Assembly: GCA_902623785.1 (NCBI GenBank)
Contig: CACNVG010000002.1
Coordinates: forward strand, 1-64,000
Origin: an uncultured Pelagibacteraceae bacterium
Lineage (GTDB): Bacteria > Pseudomonadota > Alphaproteobacteria > Pelagibacterales > Pelagibacteraceae
Length of the DNA stretch: 64,000 bases
Direction of reading: 5' to 3'
A program made the translations under genes and the position numbers. The notes beneath the pieces are model-generated. The model worked only from the letters and a program-made list of their open reading frames with translations, did not search any database and was not told where the DNA came from. Below, piece by piece: positions 1 through 9,017 of the stretch. Each line of letters begins with the position of its first letter. The stretch's first letter is position 1.

Positions 1-325
1 TTTCAATAGTAGACGCTAAAAATTTTTTTTCTTTATGAATCATTTCAAGCTTGTATTGCAATCTTTTTTTGTCATGATCGAAATATAGTAAATTTACATC
101 TACCTCGTCACCCTCTTTTACCTCTTGGTTGTAAGTAATATGCGACTCAACCACCATGGTGCTTTTTTTTGTTTTCTTAGCTGACTCCTCGCCCATTTTA
201 AATTTGTCCATTAATATTTCAGCACCAAACAAATCAAAAATTAAGACATAATAAGCCACGTTCATATGGCCATTATAATCGGTCCATTCTTTGATTATTT
301 TCTTAGAATTTAAATAAAGCGACAT
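1..325 (-). CDS. Hotdog-fold acyl-CoA thioesterase, 3' end outside the window
   Basis: The gene begins at the ATG complementary to 323-325 and runs off the left edge, so only the first 108 codons are visible. The start reads MSLYLNSKKIIKEWTDYNG and is followed by HMNVAYY and then FDLFGAEIL. This D-x-N-G-H-M-N pattern near the N-terminus is typical of 4-hydroxybenzoyl-CoA/YbgC-type hotdog thioesterases, including those linked to carnitine and betainyl-CoA breakdown. It would hydrolyse a CoA thioester in the cytoplasm. It is divergent from the next gene and close to a dimethylglycine dehydrogenase, which makes a betainyl-CoA substrate tempting, but that is inference only. The C-terminal part was not seen. 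Confidence 0.75.
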   Translation of the reverse strand, partial: MSLYLNSKKIIKEWTDYNGHMNVAYYVLIFDLFGAEILMDKFKMGEESAKKTKKSTMVVESHITYNQEVKEGDEVDVNLLYFDHDKKRLQYKLEMIHKEKKFLASTIE

Positions 326-373
326 TTTATTCGTAAAATTTATATTATAATATTGTAAAATTAAAGTTCTATT

Positions 374-835
374 ATGAACAAACTTTTATTTTTCTTTTTA
401 CTCTTTTATCTTCATGTAGCAAATGTTTATTCTGATATTATTAAGCCAAACACAAAAATTGAACCTTATAACGTAGTTGAAATTCAACTAATCAGTTTAA
501 AGAATAATGATAAACCAGATAAAGATTTTGGTATTGAACAAACGTGGGAATTCGCTCATCCGGAAAATAAAATAAATACTGGCCCATTAAATAATTTTAA
601 AAAGATGTTAAAAAACGAAATTTACTCAATTTTGTTAAATCATAAAGATCATAAAATTGAAGAGATCTATAATAATAAGAAGATTGCAATTTATGATGTA
701 ATCATTTTGGGATCAGATAATTTTTACTATGAGTTCAAGTGGCAAGTAGAAAGGTACGATGGCAAGGGATCACTCAACAATTGTTGGTTGACTACTGCAG
801 TTTCTAATCCAGTTTCTCTCGGAGCATCAATTTAG
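374..835 (+). CDS. Small exported protein, DUF4864-like
   Basis: A 153-aa protein. Residues 1-20 form a hydrophobic signal peptide (MNKLLFFFLLFYLHVANVYS) with cleavage likely just after, so the product is periplasmic or attached to the membrane. The mature part opens with a helix-like segment (VVEIQLISLKNND) and later NNFKKML, a layout resembling the DUF4864 family; I cannot confirm this without a profile search. There are no catalytic motifs. It is followed after 3 bases by a small membrane protein gene, so the two are probably co-transcribed. Function unknown. Confidence 0.6.
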   Translation: MNKLLFFFLLFYLHVANVYSDIIKPNTKIEPYNVVEIQLISLKNNDKPDKDFGIEQTWEFAHPENKINTGPLNNFKKMLKNEIYSILLNHKDHKIEEIYNNKKIAIYDVIILGSDNFYYEFKWQVERYDGKGSLNNCWLTTAVSNPVSLGASI

Positions 836-838
836 ATT

Positions 839-1042
839 ATGAAAAAACCTAAATATGAAAATCGTATTCTTATTCTTATGCTTATCCTTTGTGTTCCACC
901 TATTTTGACCACCCAGATAACTTGGTATTACTTTGGTCAGGAGATTGGTCTCAACTGTGGAATTGTTGTAGGCATAATTAGCGTGAGTGTCGCAGCTTAT
1001 TTATTGTTCCAATTAGATTGGAGAGAACCGGACGATGACTAA
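839..1042 (+). CDS. Small two-helix membrane protein
   Basis: A 67-aa protein with two hydrophobic segments, roughly residues 9-29 and 37-57, joined by a short loop containing WYYFGQEIG, and an acidic tail (REPDDD). The start is the ATG at 839, three bases after the stop of the preceding exported protein. No family is recognised. The topology suggests a small inner-membrane protein acting with its neighbour, but there is no direct evidence of function. Confidence 0.6.
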   Translation: MKKPKYENRILILMLILCVPPILTTQITWYYFGQEIGLNCGIVVGIISVSVAAYLLFQLDWREPDDD

Positions 1043-1088
1043 TAGAATTTTGTTTCGTTCGATTTAAAAATCTTGTAGAAATCTATTA

Positions 1089-3521
1089 ATGAAATCTAAA
1101 GCAAAAGTCGTAATAGTCGGTGGAGGTGTTGTAGGAGTTAGCGCCCTTTATCATCTTGCTAAAAAAGGCTGGTCAGACGTTGTTTTAGTTGAAAGAAAAG
1201 AACTTACTTCTGGATCAACTTGGCATGCTGCAGGTTTGTTACCTCTTTTTAATATGAGTTATTCCGTTGGACAACTCCACAAATATGCAGTCAATTTATA
1301 TAAAAAATTAGAGGAAGAAACGGGTAAGAACGTTGGCTTCAGTGTTGTTTCAAATATTAGACTTGCAAACAACAAAGATAGGATGGATGAGTATTTTCAA
1401 TATGCGGGAGTTGCACAAACTATCGGTGTTGATGTAAAATTTTTGACACCCGATCAAGTAAAAGAAATTTGGCCATTATGCAATACATCTGATTTAGTTG
1501 GAGCAATTCAGCACCCAGAGGATGGATACATTCAGCCCGCTGATTTAACACAAGCATTAGCCACAGGTGCAAGAAATAGAGGTGCAGAGATTTATAGAAA
1601 CACCACAGTAGTTGGCATGAAACAAACTAAAAATGGATGGGTAGTAGAAACAGACAAAGGTTCAATTGAGTGCGAACATATTATTTCTTGTTCAGGAAAT
1701 TTTGCTCGACAAACTGGAAAAATGGTTGGTCTTGACATCCCAGTTATTCCTGTAGAACATCAATATATCGTTACAGAACCACATCCTGAAATTCAAAAAA
1801 GAAAAAAAGAGGGTTTACCTGAAATGGGAGTTTTAAGAGATAGTGATAGCCGTTGGTATATGAGAGAAGAAGCCGGAGGTTTAATATTAGGTCCTTATGA
1901 GGACGGAGCTCCTGCATGTTATGTTGATGGACCTTCAAAAGATTCTGAATATGAATTATTCCAAGAAGATTTAGATAGACTCGCTCCACACATAGAGGGT
2001 GCAATACATAGAGTACCAGCTTTTGGTGAGGTAGGAGTAAAAAAAGTTTACAACGGTGCAATTTGTTATACGCCAGATGGAAATCCAATTGTAGGCCCAG
2101 CATGGGGACTTAAAAATTTCTGGATAAACGAAGGACATAGTTTTGGAATAACTGCAGCTGGTGGTGCTGGTTGGCAGTTAGCAGAATGGATAGTGGATGG
2201 GGAACCTACAATTGACATGCTTGGTGTTGAACCAAGAAGATATGGAGACTATTGTTCGAAAGCATATCTTAAAGAAAAAAATGAAGAGGCATATAGCCAT
2301 GTTTTCATAACGCACTTTCCAGATGAAGAGAGACCAGCAGCTAGGCCTTTAAGAACAGCACCATGTTATGACAGAATGAAAAAGCTCGGAGCAGTTTTTG
2401 GTCAAAAATTTGGATGGGAAAGACCAAACTTTTTTGCAACTGATGGAATGGAACAAAAAGATGATTGGTCATTTAGAAGATCAAAATGGTTTCAAGCTAT
2501 TGAGAAAGAGTGCAAGAACGTAAGAGAGAACGTGGGTTTATTAGACATGAGTGCATTTGCCAAATGTAGAATTAAAGGACCAAAAGCGGAAGAGTTTTTG
2601 GATAAACTAGTTGCAAACAAACTTCCAAAAAAAATTGGAAGAATAAATTTATGCCATGCCCTAAATACTAAAGGTGGTGTTCATTCAGAGTTCACAATAA
2701 TGAGAGAAGCTGAAGATAGCTTTTACTTGGTGTCTGCAGGTGCTTTTCAAAGACTTGATCACGATTGGATTTTAAAATGGATGCCAAGTGACGGATCTGT
2801 TCAGTTTGAAAATTTAACTAACAGTATGGGTGTGTTAGTTGTCTCTGGACCAAAAGCAAGAGACTTAATGACAAGAGTATCAAGAGATGATTTTTCTAAC
2901 GAAAATTTTAAATGGCTAAGTGCTAAAAATGTTGACGTGGGTTATGCTCCTGTGAATGCAATGAGAGTAAACTTCGTTGGAGAATTAGGTTGGGAGTTAC
3001 ATCATCCAATTGAATATCAAAATCATATTTTTGATAAATTAGTGGATGCTGGTAAAGATTTAAATCTAAAACCATACGGTATAAGAGCAATGAATAGTTT
3101 AAGAGTTGAAAAATCTTATAAACTTGTTGGAACAGAATTATCTATAGAATACTCCCCATACGAAAGTGGTTTAGATAGATTTATACATCCAAATAAAGGA
3201 AATTTTATTGGCTTAGATGCGCTGAACAAATGGAGAGAAAAAGGATTTAATAATAAATTGGTGACACTAGAGGTTCATAATATTATTGATGCTGATGTGC
3301 TAGGAAATAATCCAATTTATGAAAATGGAACTTGTATTGGTAGAGCCACAGGTGGAGATTTTGGTTTTAGATTAGGAAAATCTATAGCACTTGGAATGGT
3401 TAAACCAGAATTGGCAAATGTTGGTCAGAAGCTTAAAATTGATATTTTGGGAAAAACTCATGAGGCGACTATTCTTGAAGAAAGTCCTTATGATCCAAAA
3501 AACGAGTTGTTAAGGGCATAA
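1089..3521 (+). CDS. Dimethylglycine/sarcosine dehydrogenase-type FAD oxidoreductase with GcvT domain
   Basis: An 810-aa two-domain flavoenzyme of the DMGDH/SARDH family, about the family's usual length. The N-terminal DAO fold has the dinucleotide motif [14 protein letters not shown] at residues 7-20. [10 protein letters not shown] stretch at 42-50 contains the His that carries covalent FAD in this family. The region from about 430 to the end is a GcvT/aminomethyltransferase fold ([10 protein letters not shown] near 630), which binds tetrahydrofolate. The family demethylates dimethylglycine or sarcosine, giving 5,10-methylene-THF and passing electrons to ETF. The stop overlaps the start of etfB by one base, and etfA and ETF-QO follow, so the whole electron route lies in one operon. 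Dimethylglycine versus sarcosine cannot be decided from sequence; SAR11 degrades glycine betaine by this route. Confidence 0.85.
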   Translation: MKSKAKVVIVGGGVVGVSALYHLAKKGWSDVVLVERKELTSGSTWHAAGLLPLFNMSYSVGQLHKYAVNLYKKLEEETGKNVGFSVVSNIRLANNKDRMDEYFQYAGVAQTIGVDVKFLTPDQVKEIWPLCNTSDLVGAIQHPEDGYIQPADLTQALATGARNRGAEIYRNTTVVGMKQTKNGWVVETDKGSIECEHIISCSGNFARQTGKMVGLDIPVIPVEHQYIVTEPHPEIQKRKKEGLPEMGVLRDSDSRWYMREEAGGLILGPYEDGAPACYVDGPSKDSEYELFQEDLDRLAPHIEGAIHRVPAFGEVGVKKVYNGAICYTPDGNPIVGPAWGLKNFWINEGHSFGITAAGGAGWQLAEWIVDGEPTIDMLGVEPRRYGDYCSKAYLKEKNEEAYSHVFITHFPDEERPAARPLRTAPCYDRMKKLGAVFGQKFGWERPNFFATDGMEQKDDWSFRRSKWFQAIEKECKNVRENVGLLDMSAFAKCRIKGPKAEEFLDKLVANKLPKKIGRINLCHALNTKGGVHSEFTIMREAEDSFYLVSAGAFQRLDHDWILKWMPSDGSVQFENLTNSMGVLVVSGPKARDLMTRVSRDDFSNENFKWLSAKNVDVGYAPVNAMRVNFVGELGWELHHPIEYQNHIFDKLVDAGKDLNLKPYGIRAMNSLRVEKSYKLVGTELSIEYSPYESGLDRFIHPNKGNFIGLDALNKWREKGFNNKLVTLEVHNIIDADVLGNNPIYENGTCIGRATGGDFGFRLGKSIALGMVKPELANVGQKLKIDILGKTHEATILEESPYDPKNELLRA

Positions 3522-4270
3522 TGAAAATCTTGGTAGCAGTCAAAAGAGTAATAGATTACAACGTCCAAGTAAGAGTTAAAGAAGATGGAACTGGCGTAGT
3601 CACAGATAATGTTAAAATGTCTACCAATCCTCCCGATGATAATGCTGTTGAAGAAGCGGTAAAAATTAAAGAGTCTGGAAAAGCAAAAGAAATTGTAGCA
3701 ATAACTATTGGTGAAGAAAAAGCCCAAGAAACAGTTAGAAAAGCTCTTGCGGTTGGTGCTGATAGAGGAATACATGTTAAGGTTGACGGTGTAGTTGAGC
3801 CCTTGGCTGTTTCAAAAATATTGCAAAAGATAGTAGATAAAGAAAAACCTGATTTGGTTTTTATGGGCAAACAAGCAATAGATGATGACTGTAATCAAAC
3901 AGGTCAAATGTTGGCGGCTTTACTCAGTTGGCCACAAGCGACATTCGCATCTAAAATTAATGTTAAAGAATCGTCACTTGAAGTAACTCGAGAAGTTGAT
4001 GAGGGTTTAGAAACAATTGAAGTAAACATACCTGCAATCGTAACTTGCGATCTTAGATTAAATGAGCCAAGATACGCTTCATTACCAAATATTATGAAAG
4101 CAAAGAAAAAACCATTAGAACAGATAAATGCATCAGATTTAGGGGTTGATACAAAAGCGAGAATCGAGCAAATTAAGGTAGAAGAACCGCCAAAAAGAAA
4201 GGCTGGAATTAAAGTCGCAAATGTAACAGAATTGGTACAAAAATTAAAAAATGAGGCTAAAGTAATATAA
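3521..4270 (+). CDS. etfB: Electron transfer flavoprotein beta subunit
   Basis: A 249-aa protein of normal EtfB length. It opens with the family signature [15 protein letters not shown] and carries the conserved [20 protein letters not shown] segment near residues 114-133, including the DxDxxQTG-like nucleotide (AMP) binding loop. It forms the soluble ETF heterodimer with EtfA and carries electrons from acyl-CoA or methylamine-type dehydrogenases to ETF-ubiquinone oxidoreductase. Its ATG shares one base with the stop of the upstream dehydrogenase, and its own stop overlaps the etfA start. Confidence 0.95.
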   Translation: MKILVAVKRVIDYNVQVRVKEDGTGVVTDNVKMSTNPPDDNAVEEAVKIKESGKAKEIVAITIGEEKAQETVRKALAVGADRGIHVKVDGVVEPLAVSKILQKIVDKEKPDLVFMGKQAIDDDCNQTGQMLAALLSWPQATFASKINVKESSLEVTREVDEGLETIEVNIPAIVTCDLRLNEPRYASLPNIMKAKKKPLEQINASDLGVDTKARIEQIKVEEPPKRKAGIKVANVTELVQKLKNEAKVI

Positions 4271-5223
4271 TGTCAGTTTTACTAATTGCAGAACATAACA
4301 ATAAAGAATTAAGACCTTTCACTTACAATGCTGTATCAGCTGCCAGCAAAATAGATGAAGAGTTACATATTTTAGTTTTGGGTAATAAATCAGAAGCTGT
4401 TGCTAAATCTGCTTCTGAAATACCAAATGTAAAAAAAGTTATTCATGTTGATAGTGAAATTTATGAAAACTTCATTGCAGAAAATTACACCTCAGCAATA
4501 ATAAAACATGCTGATGCATATTCACACATAGTTTGTTCAGCAAACACGTTTGGGAAAAATTTGATGCCTAGAATAGCAGCTCTTCTAGATACTTCACAAG
4601 TAAGCGATATTATTAAAGTTATTTCAGCTGATACGTTTCTAAGGCCTATTTATGCAGGTAACGCTTTTGCTACAGTAAAAAGTAGTGATAAAAAAAAATG
4701 TGTTACTATTAGACCAACGTCTTTTGAACCTGCCCCGGCAACAGGTGGTTCTGCAGAGATTGTTAAATCGGATGCAGGAGAGGCCTTCAAGAATTCTAAG
4801 TTTGTAAAAAGAGAAGAAATCAAATCAGATAGACCTGAGTTAGGGACAGCAAGAATTGTAATTTCAGGTGGTAGAGGAATGCAAAATTCAGAAAATTTTA
4901 AATTAATTTCAGCAATTGCGGATAAGTTGAACGCAGCTATTGGAGCATCAAGAGCAGCAGTAGATGCTGGCTATATTACTAACGATCATCAAGTTGGACA
5001 AACAGGAAAAGTTGTTGTGCCTGACTTGTATATAGCAGTTGGTATTTCAGGTGCTATTCAACATTTAGCTGGAATGAAAGAAAGTAAAATTATTGTTGCG
5101 ATAAATAAGGATGGGGAAGCACCAATTTTTAGCGTAGCAGACTATGGGCTTGAGGCAGACTTGTTTGAAGCTCTTCCGCAATTTTTAGAAGAATTAAATA
5201 AACTTAATACAATTCAAAAGTAA
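4270..5223 (+). CDS. etfA: Electron transfer flavoprotein alpha subunit
   Basis: A 317-aa EtfA of standard length. The N-terminal half is the variable ETF domain. The C-terminal FAD domain is clear: ISGGRGMQ at 198-205, GASRAAVDAG at 225-234, QVGQTGK at 241-247, and the VGISGAIQHLAGM and INKDGEAPIF FAD-contacting segments at 257-288. It binds the FAD that accepts electrons from the partner dehydrogenase. It is translationally coupled to etfB and followed 3 bases later by the membrane quinone reductase gene. Confidence 0.95.
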   Translation: MSVLLIAEHNNKELRPFTYNAVSAASKIDEELHILVLGNKSEAVAKSASEIPNVKKVIHVDSEIYENFIAENYTSAIIKHADAYSHIVCSANTFGKNLMPRIAALLDTSQVSDIIKVISADTFLRPIYAGNAFATVKSSDKKKCVTIRPTSFEPAPATGGSAEIVKSDAGEAFKNSKFVKREEIKSDRPELGTARIVISGGRGMQNSENFKLISAIADKLNAAIGASRAAVDAGYITNDHQVGQTGKVVVPDLYIAVGISGAIQHLAGMKESKIIVAINKDGEAPIFSVADYGLEADLFEALPQFLEELNKLNTIQK

Positions 5224-5226
5224 TTC

Positions 5227-6846
5227 ATGACTAGAGAAGTTATGGAATATGATGTAGTTATTGTGGGTGGTGGTCCATCTGGTCTTGCTACAGCCATTAA
5301 ATTAAAACAACTAAATGCCGATGTAAATGTGTGTGTATTAGAAAAAGGTGCAGAAATTGGTTCACATATTTTGTCAGGGAATGTTTTTGAAACAAGAGCA
5401 TTAGACGAATTAGTTCCTAATTGGAAAGATCTAAATGCACCAATTAAAACTAAAGTAACTAAAGAAAAATTTCTTTTTTTAGGAAAAAAAAGTTCATTTA
5501 GCTGGCCGACTTGGTTACTACCAAAAGTTCAACAAAATCATAAAAATTATATAATTAGTCTTGCTAATTTATGTAGATGGCTCGCTGAGCAAGCAGAAGC
5601 ATTGGGCGTAGAGATTTTTCCAGGATTCCCTGCATCAGAAATTTTATTCAACGAGGATGAATCGGTAAAAGGTGTTTTAACTCAAGACATGGGTTTAGAT
5701 AAGGAAGGAAATAAAAAAGATGGTTATGAGCCTGGGATGGAGTTACATGCTAAGGTTACAGTTTTTGCAGAGGGCTGCAGAGGTCATTTAGGAAAACAAT
5801 TAATTAAAAAATTTGACCTAGATAACGGAAAAGATCCACAACAATATGGAATTGGTTTTAAAGAAATCTGGAAGATTGATGAAAAAAACCATCAAGAAGG
5901 TTTAGTAATGCATACAGCTGGTTGGCCACTAGATAAAAATACTTATGGAGGAAGCTTTGTATATCATGCTGAAAATAAAGAGGTTTATTTAGGTTATGTA
6001 ATAGGTTTAGATTATAAAAATCCTCACCTATCACCCTTTGATGAATTTCAAAGATTTAAAACTCATCCAGCGATCAGCAAAATGTTGGAAGGAGGAAAAA
6101 GAATATCTTATGGAGCTCGAGCTTTAATCGAAGGTGGTTTTCAAAGTTTACCGAAAATGTTTATGCCGGGCGCCCTTTTAATTGGATGTGACGCAGGTAC
6201 TTTAAATATGCCGAAAATTAAAGGTTCTCATACAGCAATGAAAAGTGGAATAGTAGCAGCGGAAACTATAAATGAACATCTCAAAGAGTCTAAAGAGCTT
6301 TCTATTTACGAGGAAAAATTTAAAAAAAGTTGGGCTTATAAAGAATTATTCGAAGCACGAAATGTAAAACCAAGTTTTAGTTGGGGATTAATCTTTGGAA
6401 TTATTTTTACAGGTATAGACCAAATAATTTTCAGAGGAAAATTACCATTTACACTTAAACATAAACACGCAGATCATGAAACTTTAAAACCAGCAAATGA
6501 AATGCCAGTAATAGATTACCCAAAACCTGATAATGTAATTACATTCGATAAAACAAGTTCAGTTTATCTAACAGGGACCAATCATACAGATAATCAACCA
6601 GTCCATTTAAAATTGAAAGATAAAGATTTACCAATAAGATATACCTTAGATAGATTTGATGAGCCTGCACAAAGATACTGTCCTGCAGGTGTATACGAAG
6701 TGCAAGTCGAAAATGATGTACCTAAATTTGTAATTAACTCTCAAAATTGCATTCATTGTAAGACTTGTGATATTAAAGAACCTTCTCAAAATATTACTTG
6801 GGTAACACCAGAGGGAAGCGGTGGTCCAAGATACGGGAATATGTAA
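5227..6846 (+). CDS. Electron transfer flavoprotein-ubiquinone oxidoreductase
   Basis: A 539-aa ETF-QO. The FAD motif VVIVGGGPSGLATAI lies at about residues 10-24, and the central domain has the expected amphipathic quinone/membrane segment region. The C-terminal ferredoxin-like 4Fe-4S domain has cysteines at 485, 508, 511 and 514 (CxxCxxC) and ends with GGPRYGNM, typical of the family. It takes electrons from EtfAB and reduces ubiquinone at the inner membrane face, linking methyl-group oxidation to respiration. An internal ATG at residue 6 is an alternative start. The stop codon directly abuts the stop of the convergent DUF2237 gene with no intergenic base. Confidence 0.95.
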   Translation: MTREVMEYDVVIVGGGPSGLATAIKLKQLNADVNVCVLEKGAEIGSHILSGNVFETRALDELVPNWKDLNAPIKTKVTKEKFLFLGKKSSFSWPTWLLPKVQQNHKNYIISLANLCRWLAEQAEALGVEIFPGFPASEILFNEDESVKGVLTQDMGLDKEGNKKDGYEPGMELHAKVTVFAEGCRGHLGKQLIKKFDLDNGKDPQQYGIGFKEIWKIDEKNHQEGLVMHTAGWPLDKNTYGGSFVYHAENKEVYLGYVIGLDYKNPHLSPFDEFQRFKTHPAISKMLEGGKRISYGARALIEGGFQSLPKMFMPGALLIGCDAGTLNMPKIKGSHTAMKSGIVAAETINEHLKESKELSIYEEKFKKSWAYKELFEARNVKPSFSWGLIFGIIFTGIDQIIFRGKLPFTLKHKHADHETLKPANEMPVIDYPKPDNVITFDKTSSVYLTGTNHTDNQPVHLKLKDKDLPIRYTLDRFDEPAQRYCPAGVYEVQVENDVPKFVINSQNCIHCKTCDIKEPSQNITWVTPEGSGGPRYGNM

Positions 6847-7221
6847 TTAAGATAAATCTATTGCATGTTTCTTTAAAATTTCTAATGGAATAATTTTTAA
6901 AGTTTTCTCGTTCGTTTTTTTCAAATATATTTTACACTCTTTTCCAGCTTCTACAGCTCTTGCAAACCAAGTAGCACATACACACCAATTATCCCCATCT
7001 TTTAAACCAGGAAAACCAAACTCAGGATGGGGTGTAACTAAGTCATTTCCAGCAGACTTGCACCACTCAAGAAAATTATTATTCACTTTTGCACAAACTG
7101 TATGTAGTCCGTTATCATTTTCATCTGTATTACAACAACCGTCTCTATACCAACCTGTCAAAGGATTAGATGAACATAGTTCTAAATCCCCACCTAAAAC
7201 ATTTTTTTGTTTTTTATTCAT
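6847..7221 (-). CDS. DUF2237 family protein
   Basis: A 124-aa cysteine-rich cytoplasmic protein matching DUF2237. It has the N-terminal NVLGGDLELCSSNPLTGWYR, then DGCCNT, HTVCA, and the distal GDNWCVCATWF motif, all conserved in the family. The biochemical role of the family is not established to my knowledge. It is the last gene of a three-gene minus-strand operon with a 2OG-oxygenase-like gene (8-base overlap) and hisI. Confidence 0.85.
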   Translation of the reverse strand: MNKKQKNVLGGDLELCSSNPLTGWYRDGCCNTDENDNGLHTVCAKVNNNFLEWCKSAGNDLVTPHPEFGFPGLKDGDNWCVCATWFARAVEAGKECKIYLKKTNEKTLKIIPLEILKKHAIDLS

Positions 7222-7852
7222 TGAATAATGATTGATCTACAGTTGCATTAAATGAGACTGATCGTCTTTCATCATCACATTGAGAAAAAGGATAAACTGC
7301 ATGCATTAGATAATGTGGAAAAAAATAAAAATCTCCTACTCGAGGTGTCACTCTAAAAGTCGGCTTACATAAAAATGCTTTTGACCCGTGGACCATTTCA
7401 AGCTTACCATTGTGATTCATTGTCTTATTATTTTGACTTGTTTCACCTAAAGTTTTTGGAACTTTTAAATATCCCACGCCTGATACATGACCTCCATGCC
7501 AGTGAGATGGATTATATTCATTTTGAAATTGTCTTACAATCCAACTATTAATTATATTAAATTGTGTAATTTTCCTTTTATTTGTTTTAAATACCCACTC
7601 TCTAACTCCTTCAGCTAAAAACTTTCCCCATCCAATTTTTTCCATAACATCTTTTTCAATAATAAATTCTTGTTTAACATTACCAGCAAGTTTATTACCA
7701 TAATTCAACTCATCCTGTTTATTTTGGTCACTTAATACGCTTTCAGTATACTCGTTAAGATTATCAATTAAATCTTGGGGCATTTTTACTTTAGCAATAG
7801 TTGGACCGAAAGGTCTTAGAACTTCAAGCTCATCATTAACAAAATTAGTCAT
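7214..7852 (-). CDS. Putative 2-oxoglutarate/Fe(II)-dependent oxygenase
   Basis: A 212-aa protein resembling the PF13759/TIGR02466-type putative 2OG-Fe(II) oxygenases. The motif PSHWHGGHVSGVGYLKVP at 115-132 supplies candidate iron ligands (H117, H119, H122). PHYLMHAVYPF at 179-189 gives the distal His (H180 or H184), and the RRSVSFN segment at 196-202 gives the Arg expected to bind 2-oxoglutarate. The substrate is unknown. The gene overlaps hisI by one base upstream and the DUF2237 gene by eight bases downstream, so the three are surely one transcript. Confidence 0.75.
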   Translation of the reverse strand: MTNFVNDELEVLRPFGPTIAKVKMPQDLIDNLNEYTESVLSDQNKQDELNYGNKLAGNVKQEFIIEKDVMEKIGWGKFLAEGVREWVFKTNKRKITQFNIINSWIVRQFQNEYNPSHWHGGHVSGVGYLKVPKTLGETSQNNKTMNHNGKLEMVHGSKAFLCKPTFRVTPRVGDFYFFPHYLMHAVYPFSQCDDERRSVSFNATVDQSLFNE

Positions 7853-8319
7853 TAAATTTTTGTAGGGTTAGGTTGATCTTTGTAAATTTTTTCAGGGTCA
7901 AATTTTTTTTCTTTTTCCTCAAACTTCATTTTGATTTCTCTTGCATTTTCAATTTTTCCCAAGGGTATAGATCTATAAAAACAAGATCTGTATCCTACAT
8001 GACAACTAGAACCATTTCCAATATCAACGCTTAGCCAAACCGAGTCTTGGTCATCATCGATTCTTATTTCTTTTACTTTTTGAATAAAACCACTTGTTTT
8101 TCCTTTATGCCAAACTTGTTTTCTTGACCTACTCCAGTAATGAGCTTCTTTAGTTTCGATTGTTTTTTTGAATGCTTCAACATTCATATAACCAATCATT
8201 AAAATTTCTTTGGTATTTACACACGTGGTCACAACCGGAATTAAGCCATCATTATCAAACTTAGGCGACAGGAAATTTCCTTCTTCAATCTCTGTGACAC
8301 TTTCTCTTTTTTTAAACAT
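7852..8319 (-). CDS. hisI: Phosphoribosyl-AMP cyclohydrolase
   Basis: A 155-aa HisI, slightly longer than the minimal enzyme. It opens the ring of phosphoribosyl-AMP in histidine biosynthesis. Visible motifs are the YMNVEAF segment (44-50), the SRSRKQVWHKGKTSG active-site stretch (63-77), an Asp metal cluster DDDQD at 88-92, and CHVGYRSCFYR at 106-116. The Cys that usually sits inside the Asp cluster (D-C-D-x-D) is Asp here; I believe this is a known alphaproteobacterial variant. It stands apart from any other his genes in the window. Confidence 0.92.
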   Translation of the reverse strand: MFKKRESVTEIEEGNFLSPKFDNDGLIPVVTTCVNTKEILMIGYMNVEAFKKTIETKEAHYWSRSRKQVWHKGKTSGFIQKVKEIRIDDDQDSVWLSVDIGNGSSCHVGYRSCFYRSIPLGKIENAREIKMKFEEKEKKFDPEKIYKDQPNPTKI

Positions 8320-8396
8320 ATATTTTTCAATTATTTAGCATATTAAATAGTATAATAAATATTTTAAAAAACTTAATTAATAGGTATAAGGTCACC

Positions 8397-9002
8397 ATGA
8401 AAATTGTTAAAGATATTCAAAAACAACAATCTACCTCAAAAATTAGTGACAAAGAGGCCGAAGAAGCTATAAAAACAATTTTGGAATGGATGGGAGAGGA
8501 TCCAAATAGAGAGGGTCTGTTAGAAACTCCTAAAAGAGTAGTAAAAGCATTTAAAGAATACTTTAAGGGATATTCAGAAAATCCAAATACTATATTAGAA
8601 AAAACTTTTGGTGACGTAGAAGGTTATAGCGATATGGTTGTTCAAAAAAATATATCTATTCAAAGCCATTGTGAACATCATATGGCTCCAATTATTGGTA
8701 AGGCTCACGTTGCCTACATTCCAAATCAAAGGGTGGTTGGGTTAAGTAAGATTGCAAGAGTTGTTGAAGTTTTTTCAAAAAGATTACAAACTCAAGAGCG
8801 GTTAACTGTGCAAATTGCAAAAACTTTAATGGAAAGTTTAGACGCAAAGGGGGTTGCAGTAACAATAGATTCAACCCACCATTGTATGACGATGAGGGGA
8901 ATAAAAAAAGAACAAGCAACAACAGTTACAAATTTTTACTTAGGTCAGTTTAAAGACGACTTAAGCTATCAAAATAGATATTTGCGATTCATTGCGAAAT
9001 AA
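8397..9002 (+). CDS. folE: GTP cyclohydrolase I
   Basis: A 201-aa FolE, normal length. It converts GTP to 7,8-dihydroneopterin triphosphate, the first step of tetrahydrofolate synthesis. The zinc and catalytic residues are present: SHCEHHMAP (C92, H94, H95) and THHCMTMRG (C163). The GLSKIARVVEVFSKRLQTQE signature lies at 115-134. It is divergent from hisI across a 77-base AT-rich gap that should hold both promoters. THF made here is also the acceptor for the dimethylglycine-type demethylase upstream. Confidence 0.96.
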   Translation: MKIVKDIQKQQSTSKISDKEAEEAIKTILEWMGEDPNREGLLETPKRVVKAFKEYFKGYSENPNTILEKTFGDVEGYSDMVVQKNISIQSHCEHHMAPIIGKAHVAYIPNQRVVGLSKIARVVEVFSKRLQTQERLTVQIAKTLMESLDAKGVAVTIDSTHHCMTMRGIKKEQATTVTNFYLGQFKDDLSYQNRYLRFIAK

Positions 9003-9017
9003 TATTTACTACTAAAA

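Noticed and set aside
1771-2103. 110-codon open frame antisense to the dimethylglycine-type dehydrogenase
   Set aside because: Opposite a conserved FAD domain, no ribosome site, no motif.
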